Assembly: GCA_965263305.1 (NCBI GenBank)
Contig: OZ253666.1
Span: 1,364,001 to 1,428,000, forward strand
From: MED-G105 sp965263305
GTDB taxonomy: Bacteria; Pseudomonadota; Alphaproteobacteria; Caulobacterales; Parvularculaceae
Length of the DNA: 64,000 nucleotides
Direction of reading: 5' to 3'
Shown here: one piece after another, positions 14,772 to 24,622 of the stretch
Layout of the letters: each line of letters starts with the position of its first letter
Position numbering within the stretch: the first letter of the stretch is position 1
Made by a program: the position numbers and the translations under genes
Notes under the pieces: model-generated
The model's database searches: none
What the model was told of the DNA's origin: nothing
Seen by the model: the letters and a program-made list of their open reading frames with translations, nothing else

Positions 14772-16892
14772 ATGAGCGTTAGCTTATGGCTCGTTTTAGG
14801 CGGCGGATTGCTCGCCATTGCCTATGGCGTTTTCACCATTCAGTCAGTGATGTCACTGCCGGCTGGCGACGCCAAAATGAAAGAAATCGCCAGCGCGATT
14901 CAAGAAGGCGCCCAAGCCTATCTGAACCGCCAATACACCACCATCGCCATCGCTGGGGCGATCGTGTTTGTCATTCTTCTATTCGCCTTCGGGTTTGACC
15001 TGATCCCAGCGATCGGGTTCGCCATCGGCGCGATCTTGTCGGGCCTAGCTGGCTTTATCGGCATGTTGGTGTCTGTGCGGGCGAACGTGCGCACCACCCA
15101 GGCCGCCAGCGAGAGCTTGGCGAAGGGCTTATCGGTCGCGTTCCGTTCGGGCGCCGTGACCGGCATGCTCGTTGCGGGCCTCGCCCTTCTGGGGCTTGCC
15201 GGCTACTACGCCATCCTCACCGGTGTTGTCGGCCTTGAGCCGGAAAGCCGCAAAGTGGTGAACGGCCTCGTGGCGCTTTCCTTAGGGGCCTCGCTGATTT
15301 CCGTCTTCGCCCGTCTCGGCGGCGGCATCTTCACCAAAGGCGCCGATGTCGGCGGCGACATGGTCGGCAAGGTTGAAGCCGGCATTCCTGAAGACGACCC
15401 AAGAAACGCGGCGACCATTGCGGACAATGTTGGCGACAATGTCGGCGATTGCGCCGGTATGGCGGCGGATTTGTTTGAAACCTACGTTGTGACCGTCGCC
15501 GCCACCATGGTGTTGGGGTCCATCTTGTTTGCGTCAAACGCCTCACAGTTCATGTTCTACCCCCTCGCCATTGGCGCGGTGTGTATTGTCACCTCCATCC
15601 TTGGCACTTTTGCCGTGCGCCTCGGCGCTGGCTCCACCAATGTCATGGGCGCGCTTTACAAAGGCCTCATCGTCACGGGTGTGTTGTCACTCGTCGCGGT
15701 CGCGTTCGTGACCAACCAAGTGTTCGGCTTTGGCCAGATCGGCGATTTTGGGTTCAGCGGCATGGATTTGTTCCTATGCGGCGTTCTAGGTCTCGCTGTC
15801 ACCGGTCTCATCGTCTGGCTGACGGAGTACTACACGAGTACGGAGTTCCGTCCTGTGAAGTCCGTGGCGGCGTCCTCTGAGACGGGCCACGGCACGAACG
15901 TGATCCAGGGTCTTGCCGTTTCCATGGAAGCAACCGCAGGCCCGGCTATCGTGATCGTCATCGGCATCATCATCGCTCACAACCTTGCGGGCCTCTACGG
16001 TATTGCGACGGCAGTGACGACGATGTTGGCCCTCGCCGGTATGATCGTCGCGCTAGACGCTTTTGGTCCGGTGACGGACAACGCCGGCGGCATCGCAGAA
16101 ATGTCCGGCCTTGAAGGGTCCGTACGTGACACCACGGACGCCCTGGACGCTGTTGGCAACACGACGAAAGCCGTCACGAAAGGCTATGCCATTGGGTCCG
16201 CCGGTCTTGGCGCGCTTGTGCTTTTCGCGGCTTACACCGAGGACATCAAGCACTTCATCGCCCATCCGCAGGACTTCCCGTTCTTTGATGGCGTTGTCCT
16301 CGATCTGTCGCTGTCCAATCCTTACGTCGTCGTCGGTCTCTTCTTCGGCGGCCTCCTGCCCTATCTGTTCGGCGCCATGGCCATGCAATCTGTCGGCCGC
16401 GCCGCCGGCGCCGTGGTCGAGGAAGTCCGTCGTCAGTTCCGCGAAAAACCAGGCATCATGCAGGGCACGGAGAAACCTGATTACGGCCGCGCCGTCGACA
16501 TGCTGACCCGCGCCGCCATTAAAGAGATGATGGTGCCGTCTTTGCTGCCGATCTTGTCGCCATTGGTTCTATTCGGCGTCATCTTCTTGGTGGGCGGAAA
16601 ATCTGAAGCGCTTGCCGCGGTTGGCGCGATGTTAATGGGCGTTATCGTCACTGGCTTGTTCCTCGCCATCTCCATGACGGCGGGCGGCGGCGCCTGGGAC
16701 AACGCCAAGAAATATATCGAAGACGGCAACCATGGCGGTAAGGGCTCTGAAGCCCACAAAGCCGCCGTCACCGGCGATACCGTTGGCGATCCGTACAAAG
16801 ATACGGCGGGCCCTGCGGTGAACCCAATGATCAAGATCACCAATATTGTGGCGCTCTTGCTCCTCGCGGCTCTTGCCGGCGGCGGCGCATAA
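14772..16892 (+). CDS. hppA: Proton-translocating inorganic pyrophosphatase, K+-independent
   Basis: A 706-residue integral membrane pyrophosphatase that couples PPi hydrolysis to H+ export. It has the expected 15 or 16 hydrophobic helices, the substrate site around DVGGDMVGKVEAGIPEDDPR, the DNVGDNVGDCAGMAADLFE motif and the C-terminal DTAGPAVNPMIK. The GNTTKA motif has Lys where K+-dependent enzymes have Ala, which marks the K+-independent class. The ATG at 14772 follows GAGAGGATCGAG; the longer frame from 14697 lacks support. A strong terminator follows. It may save ATP during biosynthesis or energy limitation. Confidence 0.96.
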   Translation: MSVSLWLVLGGGLLAIAYGVFTIQSVMSLPAGDAKMKEIASAIQEGAQAYLNRQYTTIAIAGAIVFVILLFAFGFDLIPAIGFAIGAILSGLAGFIGMLVSVRANVRTTQAASESLAKGLSVAFRSGAVTGMLVAGLALLGLAGYYAILTGVVGLEPESRKVVNGLVALSLGASLISVFARLGGGIFTKGADVGGDMVGKVEAGIPEDDPRNAATIADNVGDNVGDCAGMAADLFETYVVTVAATMVLGSILFASNASQFMFYPLAIGAVCIVTSILGTFAVRLGAGSTNVMGALYKGLIVTGVLSLVAVAFVTNQVFGFGQIGDFGFSGMDLFLCGVLGLAVTGLIVWLTEYYTSTEFRPVKSVAASSETGHGTNVIQGLAVSMEATAGPAIVIVIGIIIAHNLAGLYGIATAVTTMLALAGMIVALDAFGPVTDNAGGIAEMSGLEGSVRDTTDALDAVGNTTKAVTKGYAIGSAGLGALVLFAAYTEDIKHFIAHPQDFPFFDGVVLDLSLSNPYVVVGLFFGGLLPYLFGAMAMQSVGRAAGAVVEEVRRQFREKPGIMQGTEKPDYGRAVDMLTRAAIKEMMVPSLLPILSPLVLFGVIFLVGGKSEALAAVGAMLMGVIVTGLFLAISMTAGGGAWDNAKKYIEDGNHGGKGSEAHKAAVTGDTVGDPYKDTAGPAVNPMIKITNIVALLLLAALAGGGA

Positions 16893-16918
16893 GCGCAGCT
16901 CCCCCCTTCAAAGATGAG

Positions 16919-16947
16919 AAAAGCCCCGCTTCGGCGGGGCTTTTTTT
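16919..16947 (+). terminator. Intrinsic terminator of hppA
   Basis: AAGCCCCGC (16921-16929) and GCGGGGCTT (16934-16942) form a perfect 9-bp stem with a TTCG tetraloop, followed by a T-tract. Confidence 0.93.
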
Positions 16948-17052
16948 GGTGCTATCGGGATTTTGATCACAACCGAGACGCCCATCAATTCCACTTGTTC
17001 GCTGGAACGCCTAGAAGAACCCCACCGCCAATTCTTGAGCAGGGAGACATAT

Positions 17053-17934
17053 ATGTGCGACGAACAAACTGAGAAAGACAACGACGACTACGCCCGCCGG
17101 GGCGGCGCCATTAACCGGCGCGCCTTTGGCGCAATGGGGGCGGCGGCGCTTTTCACCTCAGCCTATCCGACAAGCGTCTTGGGCGAGGAAGTCGTCACCG
17201 AAAGCGATGTTGACGTCACGACGCCCGACGGTGTCTCCGACAGCTATTTTGTTCACCCGAGCAAAGGTAAGCATCCTGGCGTTTTGATCTGGACGGATAT
17301 CAGAGGGCTCCGGCCAGCCTTTCGGGCGATGGGCAAGCGCCTTGCCATGTCTGGGTATTCGGTGCTGGTCGCCAATCCGTTTTATCGCGACGCCAAAGCC
17401 CCTGTTGTTGGTCCGGATGCCAGCTTTCAAGACCCTGATACTCGCGCACTCCTCATCGGTATGGCGCGCAAGCTAAACACCGACGCCAGCATGTCAGACG
17501 CCCGCGCCTATATTGGCTTTCTTGATCAACAGGCGAGCGTCGATACGTCCCGCAAGGTTGGCACGGCCGGCTATTGCATGGGCGGGCCGTTGATCATGCG
17601 CACCGCAGCGGCAGTACCTGAGCGCGTTGGGGCGGCGGCCTCCTTCCATGGGGGCGGGCTTGTTCGCGATACGGATGATAGCCCGCATCTCCTCATCCCG
17701 AAATCACCGGCTCATGTGCTCCACGCCATTGCGGAGAATGATGATGAGCGCAACCCGGAAGCAAAGACAGTGCTCGCCGCCGCCTATAAAGCCGCCGGTG
17801 TGCCGGCCGAAATAGAAGTCTACGAAGGGGCGCTCCACGGATGGTGCCCGCCGGACTCACGCGTTTACAACGAGCTCCAAGCGGAAAAGGCGTGGGGCCG
17901 CATGCTGGCGTTGTTTGAAACCGCGCTCGCTTAA
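17053..17934 (+). CDS. Tat-exported dienelactone hydrolase family protein
   Basis: A 293-residue alpha/beta hydrolase of the dienelactone hydrolase family. A twin-arginine signal is clear: INRRAFGAMG followed by a hydrophobic AAALFTSAYP stretch, so the enzyme is exported folded. The nucleophile Cys lies in the motif GYCMGG, as in true dienelactone hydrolases, and a late His is in GALHGWCPPD. The family opens lactone rings or cleaves small esters; the substrate is not known. The ATG at 17053 follows GGGAG at 7 nt and is preferred to the frame opening at 16963. It stands alone between two intrinsic terminators. Confidence 0.85.
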   Translation: MCDEQTEKDNDDYARRGGAINRRAFGAMGAAALFTSAYPTSVLGEEVVTESDVDVTTPDGVSDSYFVHPSKGKHPGVLIWTDIRGLRPAFRAMGKRLAMSGYSVLVANPFYRDAKAPVVGPDASFQDPDTRALLIGMARKLNTDASMSDARAYIGFLDQQASVDTSRKVGTAGYCMGGPLIMRTAAAVPERVGAAASFHGGGLVRDTDDSPHLLIPKSPAHVLHAIAENDDERNPEAKTVLAAAYKAAGVPAEIEVYEGALHGWCPPDSRVYNELQAEKAWGRMLALFETALA

Positions 17935-17953
17935 CTTGTGCTTCATGGAATGG

Positions 17954-17987
17954 AAAAAGCCGTCGCCAGTTGGGCGACGGCTTTTTT
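17954..17987. terminator. Bidirectional intrinsic terminator
   Basis: AAGCCGTCGCC (17957-17967) and GGCGACGGCTT (17973-17983) form an 11-bp stem with T-runs on both strands. It ends the dienelactone hydrolase on the plus strand and the carboxylesterase on the minus strand. Confidence 0.92.
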
Positions 17988-18013
17988 ATTGGCCCCAGCA
18001 AAAACTTAAGCGT

Positions 18014-19726
18014 CTAAGACGAACAGGATACTGCGCCATCAATCAGATCACTGAATTCCGGCGCATAGGTCTTCATTGCATCAGCGACAAGGCACCGTTC
18101 TTTCTGCTTAAGACGCTCGTCGCTCTTAAAATCATCCAGTAGCGCTTCAATCGTATCGACGCCGGTCATCACGCCGATACCGGCGTCGCGATTGGAATCG
18201 AAACGCATCACGGCGCCGTCGGCGCCAAAGGCGGGCCAGGCGGGTAAACCTTGAGCGCTCGGCGCGCCCGTCCGGGCGAACGCGGCCCAATAGGCGCCCA
18301 TGGCCCGGGATAATGTCTCGCGTGACTCAGCGGTCTTTTTGGTGAACAGCAACCGATCCATGGAACCGGCAAAGACAAAACGGTTCATGACAAAGGGAAT
18401 ATCAAGCCCGTGGGCCGCGCCCAAAAGCACACTGAGATCTGTGATCAAAAATCGTCCGCCCTCGTCCCAGTCAAAACGATAACCGTAGACCTGATCGTGG
18501 CCAGCATTAGCCATCTGGCGCGCCGCATCATCAATCGAGCGAATTCGCCAGATACGGCTTTGGTAATCAGACAGGGCGTTATAAAATTTCTTTTTCTTCG
18601 GCGTGATGAGCACGCCGAAATAACGATTGATGAGACGTGGATCGAGGGCGAGAAACAATTTCATCTCGTCTTTATTGGTCCCGGTGATCAGCGGCACCGG
18701 CGAAAATGTGTCTGTCGATCCGAAGGCGTCGACGAGGGAGCCGCTCGGGATCGTCACTCCATCCTCTACCATTAATGGCAGATCGAGATATCCCGTCTCT
18801 TCCGTATTGTAGGCGGCGTAGAGATCGGCCGTAGAGACACCGCGCAAGCCATCAGCGGTTTCTACGCCTAAGGTTTCAACGATTTCACCGGAATGATGGG
18901 GCGCAATAGGCCCGCCATTTTCCGCCTCATCACGCGAGATGCTGGCGAAGAACCCCGATTGCATGATCGCGCGGTGGAAAAGCCCCCGCGCCTGGGGCGC
19001 GGCCATCAGGGCCGCTGTGTTATGCCCGCCGGCGCTTTCGCCAAAAATCGTCACTTTGCCCGGCGCGCCGCCGAAGGCGGCGATGTTATCGCGCACCCAT
19101 TGCAATGAAGCGACGAGGTCAAGCACGCCGAAATTCGCCGTGGCGTCTTCAGGAATTTGAGCGCCAGCCCGCAACGCCTCATGGGAGAAGAAACCGAGGG
19201 GGCCCATCCGGTATTGAACCGTCACGACAATGACGTTCTCGTTTTTGACGAGGGCGGATGGATCATATTGACGTGCAGAGCCCCAAACATTGCCGCCGCC
19301 ATGGATCCAAACCATGACCGGCAATGCAGACGCATCACCAGCCGAAGTCGCCGGCGCATAGACATTGAGATACAGACAATCCTCATCGCCGACGAGCTTC
19401 CCGGGCTCTTCCCCTTCTGACTGACTAAAGGCGTTGGTGACCTGGACGCAGCGTTCGGAGAATTCCAAGGCTTCGCGCACACCCTCCCAATTTTCGGGTG
19501 GTCGCGGCGCGCGCCATCGGTTCTCCCCTTCCGGGGCCGCCGCAAACGGTAGGCCCTTCCAAACATGGACGCCATGGTCGCCCACAGCTCCGATCACGTC
19601 GCCTTGCACGATGGTGCGCGCGGTCTCCGCGGCGGGTTGAACCGGTGGGACCTCTGCAGCGGCATCGGTTTTCTTCGCACAAGCGACAATGGCGAATGTG
19701 CAAAGTAAGATGAAAATAGCGCGCAT
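18014..19726 (-). CDS. Type-B carboxylesterase, predicted lipoprotein
   Basis: A 570-residue carboxylesterase/cholinesterase-family enzyme. The oxyanion loop HGGG is at residues 142-145 and the catalytic Ser231 lies in FGESAGG. The N-terminus is a lipoprotein signal (hydrophobic stretch then IVAC with Cys16), so it is probably anchored in the envelope facing the periplasm. The ATG at 19726 follows GAGGGG and starts the signal peptide; the frame open to 19849 adds 41 implausible residues. It hydrolyses esters; the natural substrate is unknown. It ends at the bidirectional terminator. Confidence 0.9.
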   Translation of the reverse strand: MRAIFILLCTFAIVACAKKTDAAAEVPPVQPAAETARTIVQGDVIGAVGDHGVHVWKGLPFAAAPEGENRWRAPRPPENWEGVREALEFSERCVQVTNAFSQSEGEEPGKLVGDEDCLYLNVYAPATSAGDASALPVMVWIHGGGNVWGSARQYDPSALVKNENVIVVTVQYRMGPLGFFSHEALRAGAQIPEDATANFGVLDLVASLQWVRDNIAAFGGAPGKVTIFGESAGGHNTAALMAAPQARGLFHRAIMQSGFFASISRDEAENGGPIAPHHSGEIVETLGVETADGLRGVSTADLYAAYNTEETGYLDLPLMVEDGVTIPSGSLVDAFGSTDTFSPVPLITGTNKDEMKLFLALDPRLINRYFGVLITPKKKKFYNALSDYQSRIWRIRSIDDAARQMANAGHDQVYGYRFDWDEGGRFLITDLSVLLGAAHGLDIPFVMNRFVFAGSMDRLLFTKKTAESRETLSRAMGAYWAAFARTGAPSAQGLPAWPAFGADGAVMRFDSNRDAGIGVMTGVDTIEALLDDFKSDERLKQKERCLVADAMKTYAPEFSDLIDGAVSCSS

Positions 19727-19885
19727 GGAGACCCCTCGTTTTGCCTGGAAAAAGGATTTTCTTTTCAATGGCACCTTATCGCGCCGGCGGGCGGGGTAAA
19801 GCACGCGTCGCAGGCTTTTCCGGATCAAAGCCTTTTCTGGGCCGACCACCTGACAAGCGGACCGACCAATCGGCCCAATCGAGGG

Positions 19886-21136
19886 CTAGCGAATTGGCAA
19901 GGTTGTGATCGCCAACCGGCAGGCAATCATCGCGATCCAAACGCTGGCAAAGCGCCAGACCTGCCACAAGCTCCATTCCGTCGTCGCCGTCGCCAATAAC
20001 GCGGCGGCCACAGCGGCGACCATGGCCGCTTCGGTTTTGGTCAATGTCGCCGCCTCAATCATCTTCCAGACAGCGAAGACGAGCCCCGATAGGCTGAGCG
20101 CGCCCACAACGCCAAGATCCATCCAGATGTGCAGAAAAAGGTTGTGGGGATGAAGCGGCATCGTGTTGAGGGAAACATCGCTGATCACGACAGAGCGGAC
20201 AGGCTCCGTCAGCGACCGGGCATATTCAACCCCGCCGCCCAATGGCTGTTGAAAAATCTCAGCGCCCGCCCGGGCGTAAATAAAGAGCCGCTGGCGCCAG
20301 GAATCCGGCAGCCATTCCATCTCCATGGCGAGGGTTTCCAACGGCAGAAAATAGGCCGCCAAGGGCGTCAGCCAGATCGCGACGACAAACGCCGCGAGGC
20401 TCGCGGCGATCATCGGCCTGCCGATGACATAGGCCATGGCGAAGACAACGCCGCCCGCGACCAGCATCAATACATTGGTTTCAATGGTGAACGCCGCCGC
20501 CGGAATAAACGCCAGCCCAACACAAACCCAGCCGAGCAATGGTCGCCCTAATTCGCTCGCGAAAATTCGCTGTGCCGGCCAAACGAGGAGACATAACAGC
20601 AACGCCCCGCGGCCAAGGGAGATATAATCCCGCACACTTTCTTCCGCCGGCGGGGTGATCCGGCGCAGGAACCCGCCTGTCAGGGCTTCGAAAGAGAGCA
20701 AAACGCCCATTGCCAAAACACCCCAGGCGACGGCTTTGGCCGCACGGATGCGCGCCGCCGTGGAGAGATAGAAGGCGCTGTGAAACGCAAACGCCGAGAG
20801 GGCGAAAATCAACGCGTACCGCAACGCCCAATCGGCCTTATCGGGCAAGGGCGTCCATACCGTCGACAACCCCGCCCAGACGCAAAAGGCGCCCGCCGCC
20901 CCGATGTAATAGCGCCAGGGCGTCGCCGGCGCCCGGCGCAGCGCGCCTTTCGAGCCGACAGCCTTCGGCCATTCGACCGCCAAAAGCAGGATGAGCATGA
21001 AAGGCGCATAGGCGCGGTGGGCGAACACAGCGGCAAGGGCAATCAGCGCGAAAAACGCCGCATAAACACTGCCGCGCCACAGACCTTTTTTCCAATCATT
21101 CGGATCCATGATCGCCCTCATGGCGAAGATCGCCAA
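19886..21136 (-). CDS. O-antigen ligase-like / Wzy-type polymerase membrane protein
   Basis: The 416 residues contain about ten to twelve hydrophobic helices. The periplasmic loop near residues 290-350 ends in MPLHPHNLFLHIWMDLGVVG, the signature of WaaL O-antigen ligases and related Wzy polymerases, which join undecaprenyl-linked sugars to an acceptor. No glycan cluster surrounds it, so the transferred glycan cannot be named. The start could also be Met7 or Met10. Confidence 0.82.
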   Translation of the reverse strand: MAIFAMRAIMDPNDWKKGLWRGSVYAAFFALIALAAVFAHRAYAPFMLILLLAVEWPKAVGSKGALRRAPATPWRYYIGAAGAFCVWAGLSTVWTPLPDKADWALRYALIFALSAFAFHSAFYLSTAARIRAAKAVAWGVLAMGVLLSFEALTGGFLRRITPPAEESVRDYISLGRGALLLCLLVWPAQRIFASELGRPLLGWVCVGLAFIPAAAFTIETNVLMLVAGGVVFAMAYVIGRPMIAASLAAFVVAIWLTPLAAYFLPLETLAMEMEWLPDSWRQRLFIYARAGAEIFQQPLGGGVEYARSLTEPVRSVVISDVSLNTMPLHPHNLFLHIWMDLGVVGALSLSGLVFAVWKMIEAATLTKTEAAMVAAVAAALLATATTEWSLWQVWRFASVWIAMIACRLAITTLPIR

Positions 21137-21264
21137 CTCGCCGCCCTCTCCTCAGGCGGACTGAGTATCCGACCGTTCCGCGTCCTTGTTCAAGAGGGGA
21201 AACGTGATGACGTGGCGGCCTTTTTTCTGGCAGAGCGCTTTTTTGATACTGCCTTGGCGCCCAA

Positions 21265-21792
21265 TCAAGAACGCGCAGGTCTATTTTGTCCGTATACCCA
21301 GCACGGTTCGTCGGTAATCGCCGGGATGCCCGCCAACTCTCCAATTTTCTCCGACCCAATTGACAGCGCCGTGCGTTCGCTGGCGACATTGCCTTTAATG
21401 ATGACGTGAATGACCTTTTCCCACCCCAACGTGTCAAAGACATGCGCGACACAGGCGCGGGCCGCCTCCTTGGCGAACCCTTTGCCGGTATGGGCTGGAT
21501 GGATGGCCCACCCGATTTCCGGCGATGGCCAGCCCATGGGATACCACGGCCCGACGCGCCCGACCCATTGGTCGGTCGCTTTTTCAATTACCGAGTAAAA
21601 CCCATAACCGCGCACCTGCTGATGGCCAATCATCGTCGCCATATACCGCCACAGAACGGCGCCGGTCATGATCTTGTTCCCGAGATAGCGCACCGTATCT
21701 CGATCGGAGAACATCTCCTCCATCGGCGTAAAGTCGCGCTCGATATCGATCTCCCGCAGGATGAGCCGCTCCGTCTCGATAACCACTGTCAT
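21265..21792 (-). CDS. GNAT-family N-acetyltransferase (RimJ/RimL type)
   Basis: A 175-residue single-domain acetyltransferase. It has the TERLILREI opening typical of the RimJ/RimL group, a central YSVIEKATDQWVGRVG strand pair and the acetyl-CoA site HPAHTGKGFAKEAARA. The acceptor is unknown; such proteins modify ribosomal proteins, amino acids or antibiotics. It stands alone between the O-antigen-ligase-like gene and a hydrolase gene. Confidence 0.82.
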   Translation of the reverse strand: MTVVIETERLILREIDIERDFTPMEEMFSDRDTVRYLGNKIMTGAVLWRYMATMIGHQQVRGYGFYSVIEKATDQWVGRVGPWYPMGWPSPEIGWAIHPAHTGKGFAKEAARACVAHVFDTLGWEKVIHVIIKGNVASERTALSIGSEKIGELAGIPAITDEPCWVYGQNRPARS

Positions 21793-21885
21793 GTCGTCTT
21801 TCTCCGATGACGTTACAAAGATGGAATTGTATTACCTATTGGCGCCGCCGAGCCCAAGCGCAAGATCTAGGGGTCGTGGCTGAAG

Positions 21886-23163
21886 TTATCGCAACTCGCT
21901 CGATGCATAGGGTGGAACAACTTCCCCTGTAGCCCAGTCCGCCAACAGGTCGTGATACCTGTCTGTGACGCGCCCATACTTTCGTGAGCCATCAGGTTGC
22001 TGCTCGTATTCTCGCATGCCATGATCCGTATTCGGAAAAATAAATATCGTGATGTCTTTACCTTCACCTCTCAGTGTTTGCAGCCGGTCTATCGTCGCTG
22101 ATATCGGTGCTTCACGGTCGCCTTGAGCAAGAACCCAGAGTTGAGGCACATTGACTTCACTGAGAACATCCATTGGTTTTATCGACCAGTCGATATCAAG
22201 CCGATCGAACATTGGTATTCCCTTGTTGCGCAACTCGTCCGAGGAAAGGCCCAAGATCACACCCGTAAAACCGCCCTTGATCCGTGGAAACCACTCTTCA
22301 TCACCATACAACTCTCGCAGCTCATCAAGATCGCTGAGGCCATCCCGGTAACCGGACACCGCAAGTCGAGCTGTTACGTCTGTAAGCTTTTTTGCCTTGG
22401 CGATAACGTCCTCGTCATATCCGGCTTCCCGTAGTTCTAGTGCAACCTGTGAAGCGTCTTCCTCAAGAATATCAACGACCAGTCCGTATCCAATGCCAAT
22501 GAACTCAGCGCCCGAGCGTTCAGCGGCCAAAGGGGCAATCCACCCTCCCTGACTGAACCCAAGTAGACCAAATCGCCCAAAGCGATCGCCCGCAAGCTGC
22601 TTCGCGACCTCAGAAGCGATAACAAGATCATCGGCAAGTTGAGGGAAATTCTGCGTATAGACACCTTCAGATCTGCCGGTTCCGCGCTTGTCGTACACAA
22701 AAACCGAAATGCCCCGGCCAACCAACTGATAGGGGTAGAAGGCAGATTCGATCCACCCGTATTCTTCAGAGCCATGCGCCAAGGTGACAAGAGGTGTTTC
22801 AGGCCCTGCATCCAGAGGTTCAAGGAGTTGGCCAACCAGCTTAATTTCGCCTGAAACGAATTCAGTGTTGGTAATCTTTAGCGGTCGCTTCGGCAAAATC
22901 ATGCTGCCGTCAATCCGAACGGTGCCCTTGCCACACTCGACCGCTGCTCCATCAGTGATCGCTCCACGCCGACCATCGCTACGTTCATAGTCGAAGGCAT
23001 CTTCGTAACGTGTGATCGTCACGAAAGGATTAGCAAATCCGTATACTCCAACCTCGCATGGCGACGGCGTAAATTCTGTCGCTCGTATCGACGTCTGCTT
23101 CGTTGTGGTACCACAACCTGAGAGAAGGGCCAAAAAGAGTACAACAACTGAGCAATAACGCAT
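21886..23163 (-). CDS. Alpha/beta-hydrolase lipoprotein
   Basis: A 425-residue serine hydrolase. Starting from the ATG at 23163 (GGGAG 7 nt upstream), the first residues are a lipoprotein signal with lipobox LLSGC. A 130-residue N-terminal region precedes an alpha/beta hydrolase domain that has YDKRGTGRSEG, the nucleophile motif GFSQGG and a catalytic His in NTDHGM. Proteins of this architecture are peptidase- or esterase-like with unknown substrates. Codon use is plainer and more AT-rich than in the flanking genes, suggesting a more recent arrival. The longer frame to 23265 has no signal peptide. Confidence 0.82.
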   Translation of the reverse strand: MRYCSVVVLFLALLSGCGTTTKQTSIRATEFTPSPCEVGVYGFANPFVTITRYEDAFDYERSDGRRGAITDGAAVECGKGTVRIDGSMILPKRPLKITNTEFVSGEIKLVGQLLEPLDAGPETPLVTLAHGSEEYGWIESAFYPYQLVGRGISVFVYDKRGTGRSEGVYTQNFPQLADDLVIASEVAKQLAGDRFGRFGLLGFSQGGWIAPLAAERSGAEFIGIGYGLVVDILEEDASQVALELREAGYDEDVIAKAKKLTDVTARLAVSGYRDGLSDLDELRELYGDEEWFPRIKGGFTGVILGLSSDELRNKGIPMFDRLDIDWSIKPMDVLSEVNVPQLWVLAQGDREAPISATIDRLQTLRGEGKDITIFIFPNTDHGMREYEQQPDGSRKYGRVTDRYHDLLADWATGEVVPPYASSELR

Positions 23164-23519
23164 TTTCATTCTCCCAAATATCCGAGAAGCTAACACGTAT
23201 CCCGGCATGTCCCAAGTGTACATTGCGTTGCCGCTGCTTACCTGTAGAATTTCGTCAGTAATCAAATAGTATCATGGGACGTTTTAAGCCGCCCGCAGGG
23301 GCAAATTACAGGCTACCCTTGGACGTTCAAATTTAAACGGCGAAAGTCGCAAAGGGGCCAACACCAGTCATCAGATTTCAAACTGAGGCATTACCATCTA
23401 AGATAGGACTAAGACCCACGGTAAAAGTGGTTAGGCGCTAATTCGCCACGACGACCACCATGCAAAAAAGCGCAAACCGTTTCCAGTTTGCGCTTTTCAA
23501 TTCGTGTTTCAGTCTTCCG
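23164..23519. other. Intergenic region with one terminator
   Basis: No gene is supported. It holds the promoter side of the hydrolase lipoprotein and, at 23464-23497, the terminator of the VOC gene. The middle part (23270-23440) looks like decayed sequence without a readable frame. Confidence 0.4.
23464..23497 (-). terminator. Intrinsic terminator of the VOC-family gene
   Basis: AAAAGCGCAAAC (23466-23477) pairs perfectly with GTTTGCGCTTTT (23486-23497) around an 8-nt loop, with a U-run on the minus strand 22 nt after the gene. Confidence 0.92.
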
Positions 23520-23882
23520 TTAGCTGAAATCAAAGAAACAGAGCTTGTTGCCGTCAGGGTCTCTGACATAGGCGCCGTAAAACATGTTCTCTACGCGCTG
23601 ACCCGGCTCGCCGTCGCAAGTGGCGCCGAGTTCGATGGCTTTTTTATAAAGCGCCGCCGCGCCTTCCTTCGAGCCGCCCGGGAATGCGACCATCACGCCA
23701 TTGCCCGGATGAGGGTCTTCTTCGTTATAGGGGACGCAAACGGCGATCTTTGGTTCCTTCATCGACTTGCCGATCATCGCGAGGCGACCAACGTCCACCA
23801 AAACGTCGGCGTCGAAAAGCGCGGTATAGAATTTCTTCGCGGCATCAAGATCTTTGACGCCAAGGGTCGTGTATCCAATCAT
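23520..23882 (-). CDS. VOC-family (glyoxalase/bleomycin-resistance-like) protein
   Basis: A 120-residue vicinal-oxygen-chelate protein with the two beta-alpha-beta-beta-beta units: MIGYTTLGVKDLDAAKKFY at the start and VRDPDGNKLCFFDFS at the end. The usual metal site of glyoxalase I is only partly kept, so it may be a binding protein or an isomerase of unknown substrate. The ATG at 23882 follows AAAGGAA and is preferred to the ATG five codons earlier. It is downstream of and co-directional with the double cupin, possibly in the same TetR-controlled unit. Confidence 0.87.
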   Translation of the reverse strand: MIGYTTLGVKDLDAAKKFYTALFDADVLVDVGRLAMIGKSMKEPKIAVCVPYNEEDPHPGNGVMVAFPGGSKEGAAALYKKAIELGATCDGEPGQRVENMFYGAYVRDPDGNKLCFFDFS

Positions 23883-23931
23883 TTTCTTTCCTTTCAAGAG
23901 TGATCGGTCATGGGATTTTTACTCGAGGTAT

Positions 23932-24603
23932 TTACTCTGTAGGCAAATGGCCGGTTTTTACATAGAGAAGACATCCGTCGGCACTGTAGGCTTGATGGGC
24001 CGCTTGCACCGGATTTCGTATCCATGCGCCCGCCGGGTGATCGCCGCGCTCATCAGAAAAGACCCCTTCTAAAACGAGGATTTCTTCGCCGCCCAATCTA
24101 CAGGCAGGCGACGGCGCAGGCGGCAATTTCGACCCGGGCGCTAAGCGCATCAACACGCATTCCTCTTCTTCGAAACGATGCAGCGGCAGAACAGTCACGC
24201 CGGGGGCGGCCCCCGCCACAAACGTCGCCGTTGGGGTGTGAATGGAGAACTGCGCCGTGTCACGCTCGTCAAACTGATGAAGTTTGACGAAGATCACACA
24301 GCCGTTTTCACTACGGGGTTTGTGGGTGGAGCCTATGGGGTTTCGAACATAGGTCCCCGCCGGGTAATCCCCATGTTCATCAGAGAACGTGCCTTCTAGT
24401 ACAAAAAATTCCTCGCCGCCGCCATGGGTGTGGGGGCTGAAATAGGATTTCGGATCGTATTTCACGAGGGCGGTCGCGCGCGCCACTTCCTCCCCGATGC
24501 GGTCAAGCTTGCGCCGATAGACGCCGGCCATGGGCGAGGCCTCCCACGCCATGGCGTTGGTATCGATAACAACGCTTTTGGAGAAGTCGGCGTTGAGGCG
24601 CAT
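23932..24603 (-). CDS. Two-domain cupin protein (ChrR-like)
   Basis: A 223-residue protein with two cupin barrels. The first has a full metal site pattern, SPHTHGGGEEFFVLEG with a later THKPRS. The second (residues 130-223) is degenerate: GGEEILVLEG remains but the paired His residues are gone. The layout resembles the cupin part of ChrR anti-sigma factors, but the N-terminal zinc anti-sigma domain is absent, so it is probably an enzyme or sensor and not an anti-sigma factor. It is divergent from a TetR gene with a palindromic operator between them. Confidence 0.83.
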   Translation of the reverse strand: MRLNADFSKSVVIDTNAMAWEASPMAGVYRRKLDRIGEEVARATALVKYDPKSYFSPHTHGGGEEFFVLEGTFSDEHGDYPAGTYVRNPIGSTHKPRSENGCVIFVKLHQFDERDTAQFSIHTPTATFVAGAAPGVTVLPLHRFEEEECVLMRLAPGSKLPPAPSPACRLGGEEILVLEGVFSDERGDHPAGAWIRNPVQAAHQAYSADGCLLYVKTGHLPTE

Positions 24604-24622
24604 GATCTAAACTCCTCTTGAT

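Noticed and set aside
23932..24603. ChrR-type anti-sigma factor
   Set aside because: The zinc-binding anti-sigma domain and an adjacent ECF sigma gene are both absent; a TetR gene is the neighbour.
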